64,000 nucleotides of DNA. It comes from Labrys wisconsinensis (GTDB taxonomy: Bacteria; Pseudomonadota; Alphaproteobacteria; Rhizobiales; Labraceae). Of this stretch, positions 56,783 to 64,000 are shown in pieces; positions within the stretch are counted from its first letter, which is position 1; each line of letters opens with the position of its first letter. The stretch lies in assembly GCF_030814995.1 (NCBI RefSeq), contig NZ_JAUSVX010000007.1:248001-312000 (forward strand), in the 5' to 3' direction. A program made the translations under genes and the position numbers. The notes beneath the pieces were generated by a model. It made no database searches. It worked only from the letters and a program-made list of their open reading frames with translations, and had not been told where the DNA came from.

Positions 56783-56992
56783 ATGAACAGCCGTTGGATC
56801 TTCGCCGCCCTTCTCATCGCCCTCGCCGGCGCCTCCATCTACGTGTTCAGCAACCCGGACATGTCGAGGCGCTATGCCGAGATGCAGCGCCAGACCATGC
56901 TGTCCACCGAGACCAAGGACCTGATCATGGGCGGGCTGGTGATCGTCATCGGCGGCTACCTCGCCTGGTTCGCGCTGCGCCGCCGGGACTGA
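56783..56992 (+). CDS. Small two-helix membrane protein
   Basis: A 69-residue protein with an N-terminal hydrophobic helix (IFAALLIALAGASIYVF), a short polar loop of about 25 residues (SRRYAEMQRQTMLSTETKD) and a second helix (LIMGGLVIVIGGYLAWFAL) ending in RRRD. It is probably an inner-membrane protein of unknown role. The gene after it is convergent. Confidence 0.6.
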   Translation: MNSRWIFAALLIALAGASIYVFSNPDMSRRYAEMQRQTMLSTETKDLIMGGLVIVIGGYLAWFALRRRD

Positions 56993-56999
56993 GGCGCGC

Positions 57000-57866
57000 C
57001 TATCGGTCCAGGCGGGCGAGAAGGCTGGACGTGTCCCAGCGCCGGCCGCCCATGGCCTGCACCTCGGCGTAGAACTGGTCGACCAGCGCCGTGACCGGCA
57101 GGCGTGCCCCGCTGTCGCGCGCCGCCGCCAGGCAGATGCCGAGATCCTTGCGCATCCAGTCGACGGCGAAGCCGAAATCGAACTTGCCCTCGTCCATGGT
57201 CTTCCAGCGGTTCTCCATCTGCCAGGACTGGGCCGCCCCCTTGGAGATGACGCTCATCACCCGCTCGAGGTCGAGGCCGGCCTTCCTGGCGAAATGGATG
57301 CCCTCGGCCAGGCCCTGCACCAGGCCGGCGATGCAGATCTGGTTGACCATCTTGGTCAGCTGCCCCGACCCGACCGGGCCCATCAGCTTGCAGGCGCGGG
57401 CATAGTGGGCGATCACCGGCTCGACCTTGGCATAGACGTCCTCGTCGCCGCCGCACATCACGCCGAGCACGCCGTTCTCGGCGCCGGACTGGCCGCCCGA
57501 GACCGGGGCGTCGACGAAGCCGAGGCCGATCTCCCGCGCCCTGGCATGGAGCTCGCGGGCAACCTCGGCCGAGGCGGTGGTGTGGTCGACGAAGACCGCG
57601 CCCGGCTTCATGCCGGCGAAAGCGCCGCCTTCGCCCGTGGTCACCGCGCGCAGGTCGTCGTCGTTGCCGACGCAGGCGAAGACGATGTCCGCATCGGCCG
57701 CCGCGGCCGCCGGCGTCGCCGCCATGGCGCCGCCATGACGCCGCGCCCAGGCCTCGGCCCTGGCGATGGTGCGGTTGTAGACCGTGACGTCATGGCCGCC
57801 CCGTTCCTTGAGGTGACCGGCCATCGGGAAACCCATGACTCCCAGGCCCAGGAAAGCGAGCTTCAT
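57000..57866 (-). CDS. NAD(P)-dependent beta-hydroxyacid dehydrogenase (3-hydroxyisobutyrate dehydrogenase family)
   Basis: A 288-residue dehydrogenase. The cofactor motif is LAFLGLGVMGFPMAGHL. The substrate-binding DAPVSGGQSGAENG and the catalytic Lys in GQLTKMVNQI are conserved. Members reduce or oxidise short beta-hydroxy acids such as tartronate semialdehyde, hydroxyisobutyrate or succinic semialdehyde; which one is not clear. The ATG at 57866 fits family length. Confidence 0.88.
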   Translation of the reverse strand: MKLAFLGLGVMGFPMAGHLKERGGHDVTVYNRTIARAEAWARRHGGAMAATPAAAAADADIVFACVGNDDDLRAVTTGEGGAFAGMKPGAVFVDHTTASAEVARELHARAREIGLGFVDAPVSGGQSGAENGVLGVMCGGDEDVYAKVEPVIAHYARACKLMGPVGSGQLTKMVNQICIAGLVQGLAEGIHFARKAGLDLERVMSVISKGAAQSWQMENRWKTMDEGKFDFGFAVDWMRKDLGICLAAARDSGARLPVTALVDQFYAEVQAMGGRRWDTSSLLARLDR

Positions 57867-58011
57867 CGGTGCGTCTCCATCGGTTGCGGTGGAAAGGTCG
57901 GGGCGTCGGTCGCCGGACGCGGATGGCGCCTCATGCGCCATTCCATCGCGCCGGACAAGCGGCCGGAGGCGGTGCTCATCCCTGCGGGCGGCATCGCGGG
58001 GCGGTCTCCGT

Positions 58012-58260
58012 TCAGGCCCGGCGCCGACGGCCGACGCGCCGGCGCGCCGCCATGGCGTCGTCGAAGGCGGCGCGGGCCGCGGCCAGGCCGGGCTCGGCGA
58101 CGAAACGGTCCGGCAGCCGCGCCATCAGCGCCAGGCGCTCGGGCTCGGTCATGACAACCCAGTCGCCGATCTCCCGTGCCGTGCGGCCGCAGCCGATGCA
58201 CAGCCCGCTGGCGGGATCGATGCGGCAGATGGCGAGGCATGGGGTGGAGGTGACCTGCAT
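58012..58260 (-). CDS. DUF1289 small cysteine-motif protein
   Basis: An 82-residue protein with Cys8, 12, 21 and 24 (PCLAICRIDP and CIGCGRT). It continues with REIGDWVVMTEPERLALMAR, the DUF1289 pattern, and a basic tail. Probably a small Zn- or Fe-binding protein. It lies 15 bases downstream of cobS on the same strand, a neighbourhood often seen in alphaproteobacteria. Confidence 0.83.
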   Translation of the reverse strand: MQVTSTPCLAICRIDPASGLCIGCGRTAREIGDWVVMTEPERLALMARLPDRFVAEPGLAAARAAFDDAMAARRRVGRRRRA

Positions 58261-58275
58261 GGCGCCACTATGCGG

Positions 58276-59067
58276 TCAGGCTCGAGAGAAGGCCAGCGCG
58301 ACGGCGAGGAAGGCGAGCTCGGCGAGGCCGGTCGCCGCGCCGCAGACATCGCCGGTCTGGCCGCCGATCTGGCGGTCGGCCAGGCGGGCGACGCCCCAGG
58401 CCGTGGCCAGGGCGGCCGCCGGCGCCAGCACGGCCGGCAGCCAGCCGCAGGCGGGAAGGACGAGCACGACGGCGATGCCCGCGCCGATGCCGGCGCCGAC
58501 GCGCCAGGGCCGCGGGGCGAGCATGCCCGCCGCCGCGCCCGCGCCGTCGACGCGGGCCGGCGGCAGCGCCACCAGCGGCCACAGCCCGGCGATGCGCGCC
58601 ATGGCCGCGGCGGCGACGAGCGCGGCGGCGGCCCGCCAGGGTCCGTGCCGGGCCAGGAGCTCGCCGAGCAGCGCCACCTTGGCCAGCAGGGCCAGCGAAA
58701 GGGCCGCGGCGCCGTAGCTGCCGAGCCGCGGGTCCTTCATGATCTCCAGCTTGCGGACGATGGTGCCGCCACCGCCGAAGCCGTCGGCGACGTCGGCCAG
58801 CGCGTCCTCGTGCAGGGCGCCGGTGGCGAGGACCAGGGCGGCGACGGCGGCGATCGCCGCCGGCCAGGCGGGGAGCCCGAGCCCGTGCGCCAGCGCCAGC
58901 ACCAGGGCTCCGAGGAGGCCGATCAGAGCGCCGGCGGCGGGCGCGGCCGGCGCCAGCACCGTCATGACCGGCGGCGCGTGCGGGTCGATCTCGAAGGGCA
59001 GCACCGGCAGCGGCAGCCGCGACCAGAAGCGCAGCGCCCGGGCGACGGAAGCGGGATAGTCGGACAC
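58276..59067 (-). CDS. cobS: Adenosylcobinamide-GDP ribazoletransferase
   Basis: A 263-residue membrane enzyme that joins adenosylcobinamide-GDP to alpha-ribazole, the last assembly step of cobalamin. Conserved metal/substrate segments are TGALHEDALADVADGFGGGG and the start RFWSRLPLPVLPFE. It has about six to seven hydrophobic segments. It is divergent from cobT, which makes the alpha-ribazole phosphate it needs. No cobalamin riboswitch was recognised upstream. Confidence 0.92.
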   Translation of the reverse strand: MSDYPASVARALRFWSRLPLPVLPFEIDPHAPPVMTVLAPAAPAAGALIGLLGALVLALAHGLGLPAWPAAIAAVAALVLATGALHEDALADVADGFGGGGTIVRKLEIMKDPRLGSYGAAALSLALLAKVALLGELLARHGPWRAAAALVAAAAMARIAGLWPLVALPPARVDGAGAAAGMLAPRPWRVGAGIGAGIAVVLVLPACGWLPAVLAPAAALATAWGVARLADRQIGGQTGDVCGAATGLAELAFLAVALAFSRA

Positions 59068-59104
59068 GCGCCCTCGCGGATGTCGTTGCAGCCGCCCCTC
59101 CTAA

Positions 59105-59150
59105 GCAGAATTTCCGAGCTCCGCCCACAGGGCGGTCTCGAAAATTCTGC
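59105..59150. repeat. Long imperfect palindrome between cobS and cobT
   Basis: The outer arms GCAGAATTT (59105-59113) and AAATTCTGC (59142-59150), then CGAG with CTCG and CCGCCC with GGGCGG, make a hairpin of about 46 bases, with unpaired CT, ACA and single bases. It may be an extragenic repeated palindrome or a bidirectional regulatory structure. Confidence 0.6.
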
Positions 59151-59310
59151 AAAATCTCAGAGGCCAAGCAGAGGGGCCTGCATGCGCGGGAATGTCGCCA
59201 TGGTCGAAATGACGTCGCGTGACGGGCTTTCGGCCGCCCGCCGCCGCCGCTATAAGCGCGCGCCGCCCTCGTGCCATCCCGGCTCGATCCCGCCCCAGGA
59301 GTGGAATCCC

Positions 59311-60336
59311 ATGGCTCTCGCCGCCACCGCCCTGCCCTTCGACGACATCCGCGCCCTGATCAAGCTGATGCCCGATCTCAGCACCGAGGCGGTGGAGGCG
59401 GTGCGCCAGCGCGACCGCCAGCTCACCAAGCCGCCGGGCAGCCTGGGACGGCTGGAGGAGGTGGTGGAATGGCTCGCGGCGGTGCAGGGCACCGCCCCGC
59501 CCACCGTGTCGCGGCCGATGGTGGCGGTGTTCGCCGCCAATCACGGCGTGGTGGCCCAGGGCGTCTCGCCCTACCCGCCGGAAGTCACGCGGCAGATGCT
59601 GGAGAATTTCTCGGCCGGCGGCGCGGCGATCAACCAGATCTGCTCCAGCTTCGACATCGGCCTGAAAGTGTTCGACCTCGCGCTGGACATTCCCACCGGC
59701 GACATCACCCAGGGGCCGGCCATGGACGAGGCGGCCTGCGCCGCCACCATGGCCTTCGGCATGGAGGCGGTGGCCGGCGGCACCGACCTCCTGGTGCTCG
59801 GCGAGATGGGCATCGGCAACACCACCATCGCCGCGGCGATCTACCATGCCCTCTACGGCGGCGAGGCCAGGGACTGGGTCGGGCGCGGCACCGGCGTCGA
59901 CGATGCCGGCCTCCAGCGCAAGACCGCGGCGGTCGCCGCGGCCGTGGCGCGCCACAAGGCGCATCTCGCCGATCCCCTCGAGGTGCTGCGCCGCCTCGGC
60001 GGCCGCGAGATCGCCGCCATGGCCGGCGCGATCCTCGCCGCTCGCTCGGAGCGGGTGCCGGTCGTGCTCGACGGCTATGTCGTCTGCGCCGCCGCGGCGG
60101 TGCTGCACGCGCTCGATCCGCGGACGCTCGACCATTGCATCGCCGGCCATCTCTCGGCCGAGGGCGCGCATGGCGAGGTGCTGCGGCGCCTCGGCAAGCA
60201 GCCGCTGCTCGATCTCGGCATGCGGCTCGGCGAAGCCTCCGGCGGCGCGCTGGCGGTCGCCGTGATCAAGGCGGCGCTGGCCTGCCACCGCGGCATGGCG
60301 ACCTTCGCCCAGGCCGGCGTGACCGACAAGGCGTGA
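59311..60336 (+). CDS. cobT: Nicotinate-nucleotide--dimethylbenzimidazole phosphoribosyltransferase
   Basis: A 341-residue enzyme that makes alpha-ribazole phosphate from nicotinate mononucleotide and dimethylbenzimidazole. The TKPPGSLGRLE start, AANHGVVAQGVSPYP, LVLGEMGIGNTT and the C-terminal catalytic Glu308 (RLGEASGG) are all in place. It follows AGGAG. It forms with cobS the lower-ligand part of cobalamin biosynthesis. Confidence 0.95.
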   Translation: MALAATALPFDDIRALIKLMPDLSTEAVEAVRQRDRQLTKPPGSLGRLEEVVEWLAAVQGTAPPTVSRPMVAVFAANHGVVAQGVSPYPPEVTRQMLENFSAGGAAINQICSSFDIGLKVFDLALDIPTGDITQGPAMDEAACAATMAFGMEAVAGGTDLLVLGEMGIGNTTIAAAIYHALYGGEARDWVGRGTGVDDAGLQRKTAAVAAAVARHKAHLADPLEVLRRLGGREIAAMAGAILAARSERVPVVLDGYVVCAAAAVLHALDPRTLDHCIAGHLSAEGAHGEVLRRLGKQPLLDLGMRLGEASGGALAVAVIKAALACHRGMATFAQAGVTDKA

Positions 60337-60412
60337 TATGGACGGATGGCCTCAATCGGGCCATGATCGCGGCCGATTGAAGGCACGAGACGCTGCTCAG
60401 GAAGGGATGACC

Positions 60413-60706
60413 ATGGCTCGCCTTGCGACCGCCGCCCTCGGGCTCCTGCCGCTGCTCGCCGCGGCGCCGGCCGGAGCGGGCGACACGGATCCGCGCTGCG
60501 CCTCCTATGGCGTGGGCTTCATCTATTCGGAATCGAGCGGCTTCTGCGTCAAGATGAGCGGCGACGTCAGCGCCGGCTTCGTCAGCCGATCGAAGGGTGG
60601 CCTGCACTTCGGCGACGACACCCGGGTCGACGTCGACGCCCGCAAGAACACCGAGCTCGGGCCGCTGCGCCTCTACGTCTCGCCCAGGGCCGGCAATCTC
60701 GACTGA
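60413..60706 (+). CDS. Small exported porin-like (porin N-terminal region) protein
   Basis: A 97-residue protein with a signal peptide to about residue 22 (APAGA). It continues with DPRCASYGVGFIYSESSGFC (Cys29 and Cys45) and KMSGDVSAGF, which resembles the start of alphaproteobacterial porins (C..YG.GF.Y.....C.K..G). The rest of a porin barrel is missing: the frame ends 50 residues later. It has a ribosome site (GGAAGGG) and normal codon use, so it may be a stand-alone secreted protein or a remnant. Confidence 0.6.
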   Translation: MARLATAALGLLPLLAAAPAGAGDTDPRCASYGVGFIYSESSGFCVKMSGDVSAGFVSRSKGGLHFGDDTRVDVDARKNTELGPLRLYVSPRAGNLD

Positions 60707-60754
60707 GGGGCTGCGGCAGGCGCCCTGCCCTTCGGCGGCGCTCGCCGCGCCCGC

Positions 60755-61684
60755 TCATTCCGGCGCTGAGAACAGCACCTTTCCCCGCCGGTCCGGGGAG
60801 GCGTGGCGGGCCAGGGCAGCCTGCACGTCGCCGAAGGCATATCGCGCCTCGACGGCGGTGCCGAGCATGCCCGTCCGGATGTCCTGGAAGACCTGCGCCA
60901 TGGCGGCGTGAAGCTCTGGGCGGCTCACGGCGTGAACCCAGGCCCGAAGCGGGAAGAGCTGCACCCGTCCCTGGTCGGCAGGCAATGGAACGCCGGAGAG
61001 CAGCCCATAGTGAAGCAGGGTGCCGCCTGCGGCGACGGCGCGGGCCATGGCGTCGCCGTCCGCCCCTCCGACCGCATCGAAGCCGCCCGCCAGCGGCGGC
61101 AGGGCCTGCCCCTGCAGGACGATCTCAGCCGCCGGCTCGTCCTGCAGCAGGGCCCGGGCCCGCGCCGAGCGCACCACGGCAACCGCGCGGGCGCCCGCAC
61201 GGTGAAGCAGGCGAAGAAGCATGCGGCCGATCGCCGAGTTGGCGGCATTGACCCCGACCAGCTGATCGGGCTCCGGAGCCAGGCGCTGCAGCATCAGCCG
61301 CGCGGTCAGCGGATTGACATAGGCGGTCGCCGCCTGCTCGTCCGTCAGGTCGTCGGGCACGGGCACGCACCATTCAGCCGGAAGCGCCTTCAGCGTCTGC
61401 CACCCTCCGGCGGCGCCGAGGGGCAGAACCCTCTGCCCGAGGCGGACGCCGGCCGCCGCCGGCCCCATCTCCTCGACGACCCCCACCCCGTCGAACCCCG
61501 GCACGAACGGCAGCGGCACGCGGTGCCGGTAGGCGCCGCCGACGGTGATCAGGTCCGAGGGATTGATCGGTGACGCCCGCATCCGGACGATGACGTCCTG
61601 CGGTGCCAATGCCGGCGGCGAAGCCACCTCGCACTGCAGAACCTCCTGGGGCGGACCGAACCGGCGGGCGACGACGCGTTGCAT
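60755..61684 (-). CDS. MDR-family quinone oxidoreductase / enoyl reductase-like protein
   Basis: A 309-residue protein of the medium-chain dehydrogenase/reductase family without the zinc ligands. N-terminal GroES-like domain: MRASPINPSDLITVGGAYRH, then FVPGFDGVGVVEEMG. The cofactor part is VGVNAANSAIGRMLLRLLHR. It resembles mitochondrial-type 2-enoyl thioester reductases (MECR/Etr) and zinc-free quinone reductases. The native substrate is not clear. It lies downstream of the kinase gene on the same strand (80-base gap). Confidence 0.8.
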   Translation of the reverse strand: MQRVVARRFGPPQEVLQCEVASPPALAPQDVIVRMRASPINPSDLITVGGAYRHRVPLPFVPGFDGVGVVEEMGPAAAGVRLGQRVLPLGAAGGWQTLKALPAEWCVPVPDDLTDEQAATAYVNPLTARLMLQRLAPEPDQLVGVNAANSAIGRMLLRLLHRAGARAVAVVRSARARALLQDEPAAEIVLQGQALPPLAGGFDAVGGADGDAMARAVAAGGTLLHYGLLSGVPLPADQGRVQLFPLRAWVHAVSRPELHAAMAQVFQDIRTGMLGTAVEARYAFGDVQAALARHASPDRRGKVLFSAPE

Positions 61685-61764
61685 GATGAATGCTCTACAG
61701 CCGACGGCCGGCAGAGCCCAGAGGGGTGGCGCAGTCCTCGCCCGTGCCGGACGGGCTCTGGGGC

Positions 61765-63288
<1,524 letters not shown>

Positions 63289-63385
63289 GCCGACGCCCTT
63301 CTGCACGGCGCCCGTGGGGCGCCGCAGGGTTTGCAGAGTGGGCAGGAAACGTTAACGATCCGCTGAGAATCCCGGGCGAAGCTGA

Positions 63386-63901
63386 ATGAAACTGCGGCGT
63401 TTTCTGGACATGGTCGCCGCCTATGCGCTGGTCGTCCTGTTGATCGTCATCGCCATCAAGCTGACCCGCGGCACGGCGCCGGTGTTCGAGGGCCGGGCCT
63501 ATGTCATCGACGGCGACACGCTGGCGCTCGGCAGCGAGCGGCTGCGCCTTGTCGGCATCGACGCGCCCGAGCTCGGCCAGAGCTGCGAGGCCGGCGGCAT
63601 CGCCGTTCCCTGCGGCCGGCGGGCGCGCGAGGCGCTGCGCGCCCTGGTGACGGCAGGCGTGCGCTGCGAGGGCCATGGGCGCGACGTCTATCACCGCGTC
63701 CTGGCGACCTGCACGGCGGGCGCCGGCGATCTCGGCGCCCGCATGGTCGCCGACGGCCAGGCGGTGGCGGATGGCTGCTGCTGGGCCGAGGAAGCGGCGG
63801 CGCGGCGCGCCCGCCGCGGCATCTGGGCCGGCGCCTTCGAGCGGCCGGCGGCGTGGCGCCGGGCTCGCCGCATGCACGAAAGCGTTGCACAAGAGCCCTA
63901 A
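63386..63901 (+). CDS. Membrane-anchored thermonuclease-like protein
   Basis: A 171-residue protein with one membrane helix (residues ~9-26). A staphylococcal-nuclease domain follows: calcium-side DGDT (42-45), Arg54 and Glu62 in RLRLVGIDAPE and Arg104 in YHRVLATC. These are the catalytic positions of thermonuclease. The domain would face the periplasm. It is divergent from the histidine kinase gene (97 bases between starts). Confidence 0.83.
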   Translation: MKLRRFLDMVAAYALVVLLIVIAIKLTRGTAPVFEGRAYVIDGDTLALGSERLRLVGIDAPELGQSCEAGGIAVPCGRRAREALRALVTAGVRCEGHGRDVYHRVLATCTAGAGDLGARMVADGQAVADGCCWAEEAAARRARRGIWAGAFERPAAWRRARRMHESVAQEP

Positions 63902-64000
63902 GCCCCCGGCTCCTTGGCCTGCGGCGGCCGCTTCGCGATGTATCACTTTGCACAGCGCGGTCGACCGTGGCATGCAATCGTGGAGGTGAGCACGCGACGG
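63902..64000. other. End of window, nothing recognised
   Basis: No gene can be supported in the last 99 bases. A GGAGG at about 63980 may precede a gene that starts beyond the window. Confidence 0.3.

Noticed and set aside
59068-59310. Cobalamin riboswitch between cobS and cobT
   Set aside because: No conserved B12-box-like sequence was found by eye; only the palindrome is present.

Overview
The window is about 64 kb of high-GC chromosomal DNA from an alphaproteobacterium, most likely of the order Hyphomicrobiales (Rhizobiales). This rests on gene content rather than a database match: TamB, a UvrB with a long N-terminal extension, a DivJ/PleC-like histidine kinase, a thuA/thuB-type sugar locus, a short porin-like protein, and the intergenic palindromic repeats. 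No rRNA, tRNA, CRISPR array, prophage or intact transposon was seen. Most of it is ordinary chromosome, with one patch of accessory character at about 28.6-37.3 kb.

Layout. 0-6.3 kb: the end of tamB, a sortase with its VIT/von Willebrand sorting substrate, and an XRE-type regulator with a phased repeat in front of it. 6.4-16.2 kb: a small antitoxin-like gene, a GH144-like glucoamylase-family enzyme coupled to a BacA-type ABC exporter/importer, a TIGR02466-type oxygenase, aspartate aminotransferase, a GT87-type membrane glycosyltransferase, a small membrane protein and a divergent EF-G paralogue. 16.3-20.9 kb: a three-subunit molybdenum aldehyde oxidoreductase (PaoABC type) divergent from a TetR regulator. 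21-28.6 kb: a carbohydrate uptake and oxidation locus (LacI regulator, Gfo/Idh/MocA dehydrogenase, then divergently a binding protein, two permeases, an ATPase and ThuA).

28.6-37.3 kb: a glycosyltransferase/FkbM fusion of lower GC, a class 3 lipase, uvrB, a frameshifted ankyrin-repeat gene, a decayed higBA toxin-antitoxin pair and an intact higBA pair. 37.3-49.7 kb: an Rnk-like factor, an aldo/keto reductase, a TetR-EmrA-EmrB efflux unit, an L,D-transpeptidase, a C-terminally anchored beta-propeller protein, a DUF971 protein, moaA and a SolA-like oxidase. MoaA makes the molybdenum cofactor precursor that the oxidoreductase at 16-20 kb needs. 49.7-64 kb: an EamA transporter, a PaaG-like isomerase, a methyltransferase-like protein, SDR/LysR, VOC, DUF899/MarR and a 3-hydroxyisobutyrate dehydrogenase-type gene. 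It ends with cobS and cobT (B12 lower-ligand assembly, divergent), a short porin-like protein, a quinone-oxidoreductase-like gene, a histidine kinase and a staphylococcal-nuclease-like protein.

Many regulators sit beside the genes they probably control, and in six cases the intergenic DNA holds a palindrome or phased repeat that looks like the operator. Four repeated-palindrome elements lie between genes. I did not find a single clearly undescribed system. The most unusual items are the sortase pair, the GT-FkbM fusion, the EF-G paralogue lacking its catalytic histidine, the C-terminally anchored beta-propeller, and the cluster of broken genes at 35-36.6 kb. All product names come from motif recognition by eye, not from searches.
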